Below, in pieces: positions 39,301-54,427 of a DNA stretch of 64,000 nucleotides. Origin of the DNA: Ascaris suum. Lineage: Eukaryota > Nematoda > Chromadorea > Rhabditida > Ascarididae. Below the pieces are notes generated by a model. That model worked only from the letters and a program-made list of their open reading frames with translations, did not search any database and was not told where the DNA came from. Location: positions 310,001 through 374,000 of the forward strand of contig CM024176.1 in assembly GCA_013433145.1 (NCBI GenBank). Reading direction: 5' to 3'. The translations under genes were made by a program, and so were the position numbers. Every line of letters begins with the position of its first letter. The first letter of the stretch is position 1.

Positions 39301-40217
39301 TGAACTCCACTTAGAAGACGTCCTAAACCACCTACTGTCATCTGCCTTGTAGACTTGCAAAGAAAATAACAGCAAGGAGGAAAGTCAGCGTCGAGAAATT
39401 TAGTGCGATAATCTACACCGTAGATTAGCCTTCAATACCGAGTTCGTAGACGATCGATCAACATAAAGGACTAAAAATTTCCGACAACCATCTGGTCGTT
39501 AAATTTAATCCATCAAGTTCTAAATTTCAGCAATCAACTAAAACTAAAAGCTTATTAAATTAAGACGACTGATAAAAAGTACGACAAAAAATCTATTAAG
39601 GGAATTTTAAGCCTGGCTGGATCAATGAAATTACAAATGCATCCCTTCTTATCGTTCATTATGCGACTGTAACTTATGGAACTGGCAGATTCGATGAAGA
39701 AATAGCAGATGCGCGTCTCATATCAGCATCGCTTATCTCATTCGTTGTTGAACTATAGCAACTGAGGAAACTACCAGTGAAATCTAGTTGAGTCAAACAG
39801 CATTCAGTTTATGACCACATCGAAAACGAGCTTAACCTTTGCCCTTTTCGTATAACTACAAGAGAAATGGCATTGAAAAAACTGTATCTGAAACGGAATA
39901 AGAAATTTTACTAACGGTTGTTTCATTGACGATTTGATTTGACCCATTTGATGGATCAAGTTAGAACGAAGGTGCGATTCCCGATAGCCTTTTTCAGAAA
40001 GCGCCGCAATCAACTTGCCCAGCACTGCTTCATCCGTGATTCGGAACCACTCACTTTTCCCTGTTTCGTCGGGAAACCTTAAAAAGATGAGTATAGAGGA
40101 AAAATTACAACTTAACTTTTTTTGTCTCCAAGTTGCGTGTATATATGTATATACGCAACTTGGAGACAAAAACCATAGGCAGAAGACCTGCAACAGTTTG
40201 ATTTTCAGGTTATTTTC

Positions 40218-40283
<66 letters not shown>

Positions 40284-43200
40284 GCAAATTTTCAGGTTGC
40301 TTTCGTATTCGTATTTTTTGTATTTCAGGTTCAGGTTCGAAAATTCTAACAATGTACGCAAATTATTGTGGTCGGTTTTCTATATATGTGTGCATATATA
40401 GAAAATTCGAGTTCAAACGACGTATCTCCTGATCGAAGGCACTTAGACGTATGCGGTATATATATGTATCGCATCGCACAGAAAGCCTGCAACAGTTCGA
40501 CTTTCAGGTTGTTTTCGTTTATTCAAACAAGCGACGAAGGTGTTCATTACCAATTTCTTGAAAGCTCTTAGTGGGTGGTATGAAAGCAGATCACCATTAG
40601 TCCTTAACTAGCAACGTCAACTACTATTCAATCAGCTCTCTTGTCTAACACCTACGAACCTCTGCAACGGCACCCTGCAGGTCACCGACAGAAAAATATG
40701 CAAGGCTTTCAAATGCTCATGGTATTCACTCCTACACGGTGTCCCTACTGTCTAAGTGCCTTCGATCAAGAGATACGTCGCTTGAACTCGAGTTTTCTAT
40801 ATATGCACACATATACAGAAAACCGATCCAACAGCGTACAGCGTTAGAAAAGCTCGTATCTTGATGCTTTCAAACATAGAAGATAACCCTTGCGTCAGAA
40901 AATACTAAGTAGAATTTTTGTAAATGAGTCACTATTCATACTCCCAGCCAAGCAACCAGTTTCTAAACGATGATTAAACAGCGCTTTCGTATTTCATCTC
41001 AGCTTTCTATTAAGAAATGGAGTGAAAACCCAAATAGTCCATGCTGATAACTTCAAAGATGTTTTCCCACTGCTCGTTTCAGCAGTGCAGAAGGCAAATT
41101 TTAAAAACTCGGCTGTGGGAATCATATCACTAAATGAGCAAATCATTTCTTGCACTTCCTGCTGCAGCGCTACAACTTTCGCATTTCGCAACCGCTTTTT
41201 GATGAATCAAATAAAATCCATGGGAAAGCAACGCAGTATCAAACGACAGCTAGTCAACTGAATTTTTGGACGCTGAGAAAGGCAGCCTGAATCTCCTTTA
41301 CGTCAGGACCATCGTCGAATGCATACGCAATAAAATTCTGACGAGTAAACATCAAGATAGCCACAGTCTTTCGAAATTCAGTCTTAAGTCCCTACGTATT
41401 TTGAAACCTTAATTAATTTTAAAAGCCAAAGAACCCAGCACTGAACCTCCTCACTCTACTACTGCGAATGTAAACTAAAATGAAAAAGTTGGCCAGCAAT
41501 GATCCTCGCAGTTACCTAGGCATTTCTCAACATTGTTCATCCGTCTGCGTTGTCGCAAGTACTGCCGCACGCGTGTATAACCGAGACAGAATTCGTCCAG
41601 ATGGCTGCTAATTCACTTGTTCTAGCGACCAGTGGAGTCAAAAAAACAGAAATATTCAGCTCGAGTTCTATTCTGACAGCCGCTAGTTAGAACGATCACC
41701 ATGCACCTCACTTACGTTGGCTGATGATTGATGAATGCATCTAGTGTCATTGAAGCTTTCTTCGGTGTTTCAGTAGCTGACGGTGTAGCATGTGATACGC
41801 GCCCATTCTTCGAAGACTATGTCGATTTCAAAGTGCTCGTCACAACCGAAGTTCGAGAATCCTTCTTCCTTGGAGACTGCTTCGAGTCAATTTCTAGTAC
41901 GTCAGGAGATGAATCCGGTGATTTGTATTCCTGTAAAGCAAAAAACATCAATCCCCTTAACCAAAGCAATACACCATCTTCATTCTCCCCTCCCCTCAAA
42001 AAAACCGCCTAACCTCATTTCATCAGAAAATCTAATATGAATGAGCTTTCTATTCACGGTGAACGCATCACGCCTGCTATAAGTCAAATCTCGCAAGAAA
42101 TAAAAATAAAAAAGCAAACCTCAACGAAGATTCCAGTATTGGGTGATTGTCCAAAGAACCAGTAGCGCCTATGGAACCGATCCGAGCCAAGTGGTTTGAT
42201 ATGAAAGATGTTATCGTATTTTGCAACCATCTCCTGTAAATTACTCTTTTGCACTGCCGCAGATCACCATTAATAACAGTAAGCATAAACGGAAGATGAA
42301 AATCGTAGTAAAACAAGAATTTTCTCTAATCAATTTTCCATTCTTTCCTTCATATGGGCAAACGTCCATTACAGCGCATTAATTCGCATATATCGAGGAT
42401 GGTTATTACTCGCGCGGTAGAAGGTGACTGCGATATACCTGGGAACGGAGACGGGAAAACAGGGACAATAGCCAATATTTTCAGTGTCGCCTATATTCCA
42501 CTCTGACAGCCATTTCAAAGCTGCCAGCTGCATTGCATTAGTCGTCATTCTGCAACGAACGTGGGCCACCATGACATCTCTACATTACTACGGATGTGCG
42601 ATTTTCTTTGACAGCCGCTTGTAACACTGATCAGCGGGCCGACCTCCACTTTCCTTAACCCAGACTACCAGCAATGAATTTCTCCCCTCCCCGATAATGG
42701 GATGAGGTTAGTTCGTATATCTTTATATCCTTAAAGCAAAACAAAGCAGGCATACTCGTGTTTTGTTGACCACCACCGATATATCCTCCTTCCTTTGCTC
42801 GAGCTTCTTAATCACTTCTCGTCGATGTTTCTCGATCCTCGCCCAGTCTAGGGACTCTTTCCGCGTCATCTCCGAGGGAGACTTCGCCGCCAAAGGCGAC
42901 ATATGCATCTCACCCAATTCGGCTTCCAAAGATGCAACCTAGATCAACTACATTAATTCCATCACAATTTCGTGCTACGTTTGCAAAAACCTCATTTTTG
43001 GATGAATGAAAGAATCCAAAAAAAAATCTTTTGACATATCGATCTACCTCTAAATTTAAGATTTATAAAGGGAGAGAGATTTCACAAATCAGTAATCGAA
43101 ATCGCACCAAATATGGCAGCACCGAGAAAATTGATTTGCGTGAGTTTTTTTCTGTGTTAATAAAAATCTTTCAAGAACCGGTTCCATATAAACGCAGAGT

Positions 43201-46200
43201 CGACTACAAAATGTCAGCATGCCGGGATATAAGCCTTCAATAACGGCAAACAACCTTAACAAACCTCAGCACTGTTTAGATAAAACACTGAACGCAAGTC
43301 ACAACAAGCTATCTTCACCATAACAACTTTGTTGCTTCATCTACTAGTAATCATCACCTTGCATGTATTCACATCAGCTGTAATTCCTTTCAATACTTCT
43401 GGAATCATCAGCAGCACAGAAAGAACTCAACTGAACACAATAAATTCTTAAAAAACATATGGAAATCGATTTTTCGAAGTGATCTCTTCGAAATGATTTT
43501 CTTTTCGAAGAAGTAAAGCTTTTAATTTTTAAACAGTTTTCAACGCGTTAATGACAGCTGACTTTACGATACCGTCCCAAACCTCACGGAGAGAAAGTTA
43601 TAGGATAAAACCATCAGTCAACCTGGGAACGCTATAAACGTATGAATTTTTACATATATTTTACCGACAGTCTACATTGATCCTATTTAAAAAGACATCA
43701 ACCAGATGTGTTCTCTTTCAAATATATTCTCTTCTATGCTTACGGAGGACTGAATCATGAAAGCAGAGAACATCCAAAATCCATTGTTGTAAACACTTTG
43801 GAATCCATCACATTCCAAAATTGATAGGAATTCGAAATTATTTCTTCAAAGCGCGAAATATTCGAGCTGTCTAACGTTTAACAGCTGGCGACAAGAAGAA
43901 AGGAAAAAAAAAAGGAAATGAAGAAAAGGAAGCCCAATAAAAGACTGGAGGGTACAATAGTGACAGGAAAAAGGAGAAAAGCAAAGCCTAACAGATAAAA
44001 GCAATCGGCCGGAAATTAAAAGACCACGCTGCGCGTTTCGTTGCCCTTTGCTTCATCGTTTCTATGCCTTAGCTTTACAAGGGCTTCTAAAGCTCACTGC
44101 CAGCCGATTTCAAGACGTTGCAGCCCAGGCAAAAACTATGCAACCAAACCTATAAAGAAAAATTCGTTTAGAAAAGGAAACAAAAAACACCATACTACAT
44201 CTGTATCTAGAAACAAACTTTCTGATCCCGCTCCCAGGTTTCGAAACGCTGTGCCACCAAAGTTTACGATGCAGAAGAAACAAACAGGTTCACGCTCACC
44301 TCTGCTTCTTTAGTTTTCTTGATGGCGTCGAGTTTAGCTATTTCTGGGCGTCCCGTATCAGAAAGATATGTATCCAAAGTATCTGTTTCAAGAACACGCT
44401 CCTGTAGAAACTGCAACGCCTCGAGTTGTTCTGAAGCACTCAGCTCGAAAAACTCCGATTTCTTCAGCTTATCAACGAAAACCGTTTGCTGAAACGAAAC
44501 CGTGTAACTAATTGGCAATCCACTCAACTCGAGTCTCAAGCCATACCGATAATATTTGCAAATATTCAGTCTGCAGAGAGAGAGAGAGATAATTTATAGG
44601 ACACCAATTTTAAAATATTCATTCTCGACTACGCAACATTTCTCCCACAAACGCAATATCGTAAATTTCAAGAATAAACATTCAAACACAGAAATCCTCC
44701 TCTCCCTTCCCATCTCCCAATTCAGGGATATTTATTATTGTCATCTGCAGATGGTACAACCCATAATTAAAGACTCAAAGGGGAACTAAAAGCAAAGCAG
44801 CAAACTTACAAATTCGGTATAAGAAATATAGCCAAACAAAAGCAAGAGATAAAATTGCGCCATATACACCACTAAAAAGCAAAACAGAAATAGCTCGAAA
44901 ACATTTTTAATAAATAAATATTACAGCAATCTCAATGCTTTCCCTAGTTTACTATATCGAAATAACAACTGCCAACGCCATCTTGCGTTAGGTCTGAAGA
45001 TATTGCGCTGCGAGATATTAATGAAACGCGCCTGTCAACGAGCCGTAATGATAGACCGGCGCGCACTTCCTTAACAATAATCCAGAGTGTTCTCAACTTT
45101 TTCAACATCAATTAAAAGACTGCAAATCCTTATTTAACCTCATTTTTATATAACGTTCTCCCCTCGCCCACCCCCCCCCCCCAAGTGGCATATCACATTC
45201 CAAAGCTGACAGTCTCCACTAGTCTCTACCGTGATAAAAGACAAGGAATGCCTCTCCATACTATCCAGGCTCAAAATAGCTCCAGTAGGATAAACAAACA
45301 ACTTTCACAGTCTCTTGTTATTGCTAAAGCACAATTCATTACATCAATTTGACCACATTACCCACAATTCGTCGAACATTATGCGCAAGAAGGCCCATAC
45401 CTGAATCTGGGACTGTTCATTTGAAGAGGACGCCGGCGTCACAGCATCCCTCTCGCTATCGGCTGCCATCGCATTGTCACTTCTTGCTGCTCTTTCCTCC
45501 CTTCTCCCGAAGACTTTTGTTGTCCATAAGCACTAGACGTACCAGCTCAGAAGCAGTGCTCAAGGTAACTGGCACCATACGAAGAGGTACGCCATATCCT
45601 CCATACTTCTGCAAAAGCGTTGTTTTAAATTCATCATTAACTAATGAACGCTTCTTGTATACAGCTCGACACTGCTCCAACAAGAAGATTATGCTCCAAC
45701 ACGGAAGTTACGAGGAATAGAAAACCTATAAGTAAACATAATTTTCAATGAAATAGAGTCCGCCTGTTCGATTAAAAGCCCAGAATTTGTAGAGACAAAA
45801 AAACAGCAGCCCCTCCCGGCAGACCCTAGAAAGTCAAGACCTTCCAGACCATTTGCTTCAAAAAGCTAAAGTTTTGCATAACAGCATGCAACATCCAATA
45901 GTACTTGATACTAACCCAGTCTGGGAACGAAACGCGAAGTCTCCAACAAGCACAACCCTTATTCTTCCCATCAACTCTTTGAACATAACCCCTTCCTCCC
46001 AGGGCTAAGAAAAACGCATCTTGCCACCTTCTGTTCGAGCAAATGCAAATACTATGAAGTGAAAAGTCCTTCTTGCTACGCCAGGACTCAAACCTTTTAC
46101 GTTTAGACAACTAACGAATTCTTTACTATCAGTTTTACAAACTAATAAACAAATCAGCTGAAAACGCTCAGAACCGCGCTGAGATAATTAAACATGCATG

Positions 46201-48544
46201 GTGCTCTTTCCATTTAGCCAGCATTCCCACCACGCTCGGCACTATAAACCCCCTTCCCTCCAAATTTCACTTTTATAGCACTACTAATAGCAAAGACTCC
46301 TTTTAATGAATAAAAAAAGCCCAACGTTAGATATATATAGCAACAAAAAATACCGCCTCATTACTTTCAAGGTGATTCAGGTTGAAGATCAGAGTGTTCC
46401 AAGGGGAAAATCAATATCAAACAAAGCGAAAAAGAAGACAGATAATAGAAAAAAATACGAAAAAAAACGACAAACGCAAAACAGGAAGATTCACATTTCC
46501 GGTGGTGTCCTGAAGCAATAATTTGAGAAATGCGGCAACAATATGCCCGATCACCTCGAAGAATCCTTCACGCCCCTTGTACAACGCATTTAATATTGTC
46601 TCTATAAAACAGCGGCGATTACAGAAATGAAGCAATTTCAAAACTTTTGAAAGATTACAAACCTGTAGTGATTTCCTGACGGTGATAACAAACCGAATTT
46701 CAAGTTAAACGAGAAAAATGCATTTAGCCCTCCACCCCTTTCCCCAATCTCAGCTTTGCGCAATTTCTCCCTTCCCATCCTACGCTAAAAAACGCAGAAT
46801 TCATATGGCAAATGTCGCGAATTAATATACAGTGAAAGAAATTTTAAAAACTTCCAACTTCATCCAACTTCATTTAGCTCATGCTCCCCTCACTCGCTCA
46901 TTTTTCAAAAATTATAACTCCGCTGAATGCATCTTTTGCAATAGAAATGCTAACTGGTTTAGTGGGATCTTCAGCTGAACACTAAGCCAGAAGAAATGTG
47001 ACGGCAGAAAGGGATGAAAGAGTGCAACGTTACTAAAAAGGCAACAGCGATGACTTCGATGTGGAAATGGGTTAACGTAGTCAAAGTTGGTAACACTTAA
47101 CTCTTAAACAGAGAGAACTTTGGCTATGTATTTTTCTTCTTCTTATGGTTTGGAACACTAGAAATTAAAACTGCTTTGTCATACTTTCATGACAACTTCT
47201 TGTCATTCGTTCATTTTTACACGCAGCATCTGAAGTACTGGGGTACTCGGAGGGAGGAGTGGAAGAATAGCAGCAGGTTGTCAGGAAGATTCCACATGGC
47301 GGTAAAAAGAGACAGACCGAAGAGATGCGAGGTTAACCAAAAAGGAAAAGGACAAAAAGGCGTGCTCGACTATAACTGCTTTTAACTCAGACTCGATGAA
47401 ACGATTTTCAAGAATTCAAAGACGATCCTCGGCAATCCTTAAAAGTCCTGGTAAAAGCTAATATCAAATCACTCGTATCGCTTTGCTTTCTTTTCGGCAC
47501 CTGGTTCAATCCCGAAGAACGCTGCAGGACAATATATGCTCTCATAAATGTAAACGAATTACCTCAGTGAATAATAGGCCATCAACCGCTTTTTGGATCT
47601 ACTGCAGACGACTACTACAACTCTAAATAAATCTTCTAATCCTGAACACTTCCCTAATAAAATTCAGCGATCAGCATATGAAAAAAATCATGCGGACAAA
47701 CATTAATAAATTTCCAACGACTAAAGTTATTGAAAAGCTCTTTGAGAAAACAATCAAATCAACTTAACTGAACTAGCAAAGAAATAAAACCTCTCCATCA
47801 GCGACAGTGGTCATCAACTACAAAAAAGCCAAAGCAGACTGCACACTATGGAAAAATAGGATTTTCCGCCAAGATATTTTAGGTAAACGCATAGCTGACT
47901 CACCCGCAGAAGGTACACAATCCAGTAGAAGCATATCCTTGAAAGTATTCACGAATTCGGAGATCACTAAACAAGATACAAAGTGCTCGCTACGATCCTC
48001 TGCCCCTAGGTCCATTCGTTTCAATTCAGGGATTGCGAGCTTATGCCTGACTAGTGTGTCTTCCAATTTCTGCAACATTGACCACGTTTCAAAATGAACA
48101 GAGGTAAACAGATCTTACCTCTCATTATACCTTTCTCATAATGACTCCTATACAAGTTTCAATATCTCGCATACCACTATTCAAGTCAGCAATGCAAGTG
48201 TAACTGACTTTTGTAATCAGCCCTCTATCGCAAAACAAAAAAACGTCTTGTTCACCTTATTTAAAAGCATATGTAGCTCTTTTTCCATTTTCGAATGCTC
48301 TTCTTTCTTTTCTTGTCGCTTTTTTTCCTTGTATTCCTTCCTTTCCTTTACCGACATCCTCTTCCTAAACAAAACATAAGACTGTTTCAAATACATCTCG
48401 ACCATGATTTAAAATTCTACCTCTCTGGACCAAACAAAGCAATGATGCGAAATCCTTGCCACCTCACATGAACGGCAACATTTCTCGCAACGACTGAAGC
48501 CCGTCTACCGCCGGTAAATTTCAAACCACTTACTTAGATAGCAT
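36351..48544 (-). CDS. ACF1/BAZ1-like gene, copy 2
   Basis: Same gene as in copy 1, shifted by 14144-14146. Domain exons: DDT 47904-48069 and 46495-46601; pre-WHIM1 exon 45401-45671; WHIM1 44300-44488; coiled coil 42756-42938; WHIM2 42120-42233; variable region 41716-41930 and 41516-41604; WHIM3 39916-40077; conserved helical exon 38403-38799; bromodomain 36897-37049 and 36422-36490; putative start ATG at 48542-48544. The exon at 41516-41604 is 89 nt and in phase, unlike copy 1. The 1-nt excess in the pre-WHIM1 exon and the in-frame TAG (41817-41819) are also here. Upstream of the start lies only the spacer of copy 3, so any promoter must sit in that 1.2-kb spacer or be shared. Confidence 0.78.
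40119..40172. repeat. Perfect 20-bp inverted repeat, copy 2
   Basis: Identical to the hairpin at 25974-26027, in the same intron position. Confidence 0.9.
40219..40279. repeat. (TA)n tract, 61 bp, copy 2
   Basis: Same length as in copies 1 and 3. Confidence 0.95.
40372..40826. mobile_element. MITE-like element with 77-bp inverted ends, copy 2
   Basis: The same element as in copy 1, carried along by duplication of the whole unit, not by a separate insertion: flanks and mismatches are the same. Confidence 0.65.
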
Positions 48545-50494
48545 CAAAGCTGCGAAAATTCAGTTCCTCCGGCGAATCGAATATCCTTCAACGATCAGTC
48601 ACTGTCAAACACAATCTTAACAACAAATCAGGCAAAAGACGACTGTAAAACACCAAAAAGCAGCCTCAATCAACGACTGTAAAACAACACCAAAAAAAGC
48701 ATACTGCTGGGTCGCCGTAACGACACCGAATATCCAAATCGATAGCGGAAATCCAAACCGCTTTTTAAAACACTCCAAAACTAATAGCACCCACATAAAA
48801 CATAAAAGAGTTATCTATTATGACTGATTTGCACTAAAACTGATGACATTCCTAACAAAAACGACTGAAATGTCTTACTGACAAAAGAGGGTTGCGAAAA
48901 GCAAAATAAATCCTCGACAAAGTCGGAAATTCACAAAGATCATACAAAACATACCTGGTTTTGAGACCAAGTAGTCAAATGAGTACCGTGAAAAACTGGG
49001 TAGGACAGACCCCCATTTAATCGACAACATGAAAACGAAAAAAAAGCAACCTTTACTACTCTATCTTATTTATGCAAGCTTCATCACAATGTAGCCTCAG
49101 TAATAACAGAAAAGGGAAGTGAGAAAGAAAGATGCAATTTGTGCCGTAATTTCCGTCATTCAAACGTTGGGATTCTGTAAACGGCTCTCCGACATCTAAG
49201 GTATTCAACAGCAGTTACCATTTGAAAAACCACTCCCACATTAAGCAAAATCTGAAATTACGCCGCTCAAGCAAACAAGACCTATAATCGGGTCTATGCC
49301 ACGGATTGCGAACCAAGCAAACATTAAACGGCACAAACAGCACATTGTCATACTCGTCCCAATCCCCCAATCAAATTAGAAGCCAGAAGCAACACTCGTT
49401 CGGATTCAAGCTGCGAAAAAAAATACAAAATGCTGAAACGCTGCAACGTTTTACAAGTAGTGGGCAATTTTTCGCTCGATAAACATCTCTTGTCACACAA
49501 AATTTGGCACAATAAAGCTTATACAACGAATATGATCCGGCAAGCGACACTCATTCGACAAACAGTTGCATTGGTATGCAAAGCGACTAAAAACACAATG
49601 AAACAACAGGTAATGATGAGGTGCACTCATAAATAAACCGCAACGAATGACTGCGATACAACAATGACAAAAAACTGCGCGTGACCGCAAACGATTTATC
49701 AAATTTATAAGAATAACAACATTTTCAAGACTTTCAAAGAAACCTGAAAGGAGAGAAAGCCACAGTTATCCAGAAATCTGCGATTCCAGCAACACTTCTC
49801 TATCTTTAAATTTTCAAAAAATACAAATGAACCATCACATCAGCGCCACAAATTTATTTGCACATGAAGAGGATCAAAGAGGATCACAATGAAAGAAGAT
49901 AGCACCTCTGACGAGATGAAAAGTGATATAGTGAATAACGTCGACATTTGAAGAGATCACAGTCTGAGATCGGTCTTCAGCTTCTGAAGCAGCGGTAGTT
50001 TCCTCTCGTTGTCCTGAAGATCTCATCTTAAGGTAACGAAGGAAGGACATAGACACCTACTGCATAGAAAAACGTACCGCCATCCGAAACATACGTAAAA
50101 TGCTGTTCCAGTTTACCACACTCTATAAAAGACAAGAGCAATTTCATGCCATGGGCGCCTTCCCCCATTAAGTCCAGGTTGTGACCGCATTTATCAATTC
50201 TCCACCTATTAACACAGGTGTTTTTGAATGCAAGCTACGAGAACTAAAACAATAGGCGCGTTTAGAAATCTGCTCACTGAAGCAACCAGTTCCATTGAAT
50301 GGTGTGACTACTGCTACAAGGCTCAAACAGGTTCGCATTTGTGACTTGCTACCAAATTCGATAGGCCAGCCCGGAAGTTGGTACAGCTGGTACGAACATA
50401 TTGCATGCGTCAACCCTCGTAATTCCAGTTTCTGAGGTTCTCCAGTTCAAATTACCATAATAACATACAGACAGGGACACATGCACACATATAC

Positions 50495-53400
50495 CACCAC
50501 AACGCGGTTTGCAGATGTAAGCCTGCAGAAAGCACATAAAACAGTTCAATCAAACAACCGCCAACCTTAAAATGCAATAACGCTCCATCGATGAAAACGA
50601 GCAAATCCTTCTTCAAGTCCTCGACCGACGGATACTGAAATGGAATTATTGCAGCACAAATCATCAATCAATGATCGAACTCATAAAGATAAACAACCAC
50701 AGCAAGTTTCGGTTGGTACCAGGTGCCGATAGCACATGTGCTTCAGTGTAATATGTGAATTCCAAATTAATTCGAGCCGGACCCGTTTTTTATGCTGTCC
50801 TAGCGGCCGTTACCGATTGCGAATAGGCGCTCAACATGTTAAAGCCACCGGTTGAAGCGATATGATGAATTTTCAATTACCAGATCAAAGTAAAACACCA
50901 CCAGGGTACTGGAAATCCCCTTAAATTAAAAGCGTACGAATTGTAAAAGCCAAACGGCAAACCACTTGTTGAACTTTTACCACGCAATGCTAAATGCACA
51001 CTGTCACGCCCTTTCGAAACAAAAGTATAAAAATACGCACCGAATACAAAGCCTTTCTGATGTTCTCGAGGGAAATTGTGCTGCTTATTCTCGTACCACG
51101 ACGAACAGCTGGCATCGCTATTAGCGATTTGTAAATCCGATTATCTTCTTCCACTTTTGCGAATATCTCTTGAAGTTCCTCAAAACATTTACCCTACATT
51201 ATTCGAGATAAGCTGAACATTCTGCATCCGACAACAGGAAAACTTGATGACTCAAATCCTTAAAACACCGCTACCACTTGAGAAACAGGAGAACAGGCGA
51301 TAACCACCAACTATCAAACAGCGTTTAGCAAAGGCGGGATGGCTAGGTGAACCAGTAACTCAGATGAGTCTAGAAGGGATCATCAATGAACTGCTAAAGT
51401 GTGAACGCTTTCCATCATAGTAACAAAGTCGGTCAAGATTCTGGTGGTCAAAGCCTCTTTACCGAGTAGCCCACAATTCGATTTCGTTTTCTATTTTACA
51501 AATAACTTCAATTCAATGAGACTATCCCTCCCAAATGCTTTTTAAAAAGCCCTTTTCGGATTTGCAGTCCACCTTGGAGATACATTTCAGGTTTTTAAAA
51601 TTTGAGCTCAATTTTTTAAATTCAGGTTTAACCGCTTACTTGCTGAAGAGATGAATTGGAACCATCATCTGCTGATACCCGACTGTCCTTCGCCACCACT
51701 GCGTATTTGTACTCACGTACCCTCCTCATCATCGACCGTGTCTTCTTTCCGCTGCGACTCTTCCGACTCTAAATAGGTCGTCAATCATAATTTTATAAAC
51801 GGTCCGCTTTTAGAGGATGCACTGGTCTTTAGAAAATTTAACCCAATAATCCCTTAACTCTAGGAACGACACTGACATAACTCTAGAACGCTTATCTTCC
51901 ACAGAGCTGCAAGTTCGGACGTTGTACAAGACATGATAAGTTTAGATGATTTTCCTATGGATGTAAAGAGGGATCTACAGTCCCACCCCATTTTCAGCCA
52001 GAAATGTTCCTCAGCAAATGCCGAAAACTGAGAAAACTCGACTACATCTAAAAGAGTGAATGCAAAAATAAGGAAAGCATTTCTAGAAAGCTGAACGAAA
52101 ACGAACCCATCTGGAACGTCGGAACCAGTCATCGTGTTTCTCTTCCCGATGGCTAAGTGATGAATCGATCTCCTCTTTAACGTCCGGTTCCTCCTCGGCT
52201 TCTTCATCCTCCTCTTCTTTCTCAACCGAAAGAAAAACTGTCAAAAGTCATCAAACCAGTAACAACAAATATTTATAAGTATAAAAATGGCTTAGACATC
52301 GAGACATAAAGGGTGCCTTTTTCGTGAAGTATCTGACCAAGATAAAATATACCTCTGATTTGTTACTGAAGGATGTAAAACCTTATTAGCAGAAGCGTCT
52401 AATACATGTTATCAAACCCTATATTCTCTGGCAGTGTTCCAGATATAGGAGTACTATTTGACCTTGCGCAAGCTTAAGTTAACGATGACGCATACGATAC
52501 TAACATAGAAAATGCGGTCCAGACCAACGCATATGGCTAACCTAACCTTATTGATCGCTGACTGCTCCCAATCGATGCGCTTCTCGAGAATGCACAGAAG
52601 AACACTGAGCGTCGAAATAGTTTCCCCATCCTTCATAAATGCCCTCCACTCATCTCGACTGAAAGCTGTGTTCGCGGAGTCATTCATCTTCTCCTTCATT
52701 GCACGATCGTACAACGAATCTTCCAGTTCCAAAATCACCTCCGAGAGCAATTGTACGTTGTCTGCTGATTGCAGTTTGGCCATGAACACTTCATGACCTT
52801 CAATACTAGTGAAGAGACTCTTTCGTAGCTGTGATTCCAGATTTGAGATCTCTTCACGTAGTAGCGAACGCTCATCCAAAACGTTCACTCCGTCATCCTC
52901 TTCCCTTCTTGGCTTGCCCTTACGCGGCATCTGCCCAACCCAACTAAACAAAATCTCGTAATGCAACGGCAGTGATAGAACCAATCCATACGTGATCACC
53001 ATTTAACGCACATAAAACGTAATTTTTTCACAGCAGTATCATAAGCAACCGTGAGCCTGCCACACCCTCTTGATCGGCTACCTAAACTACAAGAAATTCC
53101 TTCACTGCCGTAGTCTATATAATCTATACAGCATCAGTATAAACAGTGCAGGTGCATTACGGTCATCAATGATTTATCCCTTATGACTCTACCAAAGATA
53201 GTGCGACACACTATAACGACCTAGCGAAATTCTGTTAGAAATCTTAATTCCTTCCTGGCAAATAGAAAAGAAAACGCAAAGCGGGTAAGCAAGTTAGCTA
53301 TAGCCCGACAAGCGCTACGCAATCATTCCTGCCTTTTCTTTGCTTTTATTACCTCGACAGGTAGTGAGGACCGATAGAAGGAATGCGTTTTTCATAAGAG

Positions 53401-54361
53401 AATTCAGTATTTCAAAAACCCGCCAAGTCCAATCGGAAACTAGCTGAACTCCACTTAGAAGACGTCCTAAACCACCTACTGTCATCTGCCTTGTAGACTT
53501 GCAAAGAAAATAACAGCAAGGAGGAAAGTCAGCGTCGAGAAATTTAGTGCGATAATCTACACCGTAGATTAGCCTTCAATACCGAGTTCGTAGACGATCG
53601 ATCAACATAAAGGACTAAAAATTTCCGACAACCATCTGGTCGTTAAATTTAATCCATCAAGTTCTAAATTTCAGCAATCAACTAAAACTAAAAGCTTATT
53701 AAATTAAGACGACTGATAAAAAGTACGACAAAAAATCTATTAAGGGAATTTTAAGCCTGGCTGGATCAATGAAATTACAAATGCATCCCTTCTTATCGTT
53801 CATTATGCGACTGTAACTTATGGAACTGGCAGATTCGATGAAGAAATAGCAGATGCGCGTCTCATATCAGCATCGCTTATCTCATTCGTTGTTGAACTAT
53901 AGCAACTGAGGAAACTACCAGTGAAATCTAGTTGAGTCAAACAGCATTCAGTTTATGACCACATCGAAAACGAGCTTAACCTTTGCCCTTTTCGTATAAC
54001 TACAAGAGAAATGGCATTGAAAAAACTGTATCTGAAACGGAATAAGAAATTTTACTAACGGTTGTTTCATTGACGATTTGATTTGACCCATTTGATGGAT
54101 CAAGTTAGAACGAAGGTGCGATTCCCGATAGCCTTTTTCAGAAAGCGCCGCAATCAACTTGCCCAGCACTGCTTCATCCGTGATTCGGAACCACTCACTT
54201 TTCCCTGTTTCGTCGGGAAACCTTAAAAAGATGAGTATAGAGGAAAAATTACAACTTAACTTTTTTTGTCTCCAAGTTGCGTGTATATATGTATATACGC
54301 AACTTGGAGACAAAAACCATAGGCAGAAGACCTGCAACAGTTTGATTTTCAGGTTATTTTC

Positions 54362-54427
<66 letters not shown>

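Larger units (their letters stand above)
34517..48660. repeat. Tandem unit copy 2 (14.14 kb)
   Basis: Second head-to-tail copy. It lacks the C-rich 32-bp segment of copy 1. At every site where copy 1 differs that I compared, copy 2 agrees with copy 3. It carries one complete copy of the gene body on the minus strand. Confidence 0.97.

Noticed and set aside
41728..42012. Plus-strand 94-codon ORF
   Set aside because: Antisense of the exon following WHIM2. It exists because that minus-strand exon is coding, not because of a plus-strand gene.
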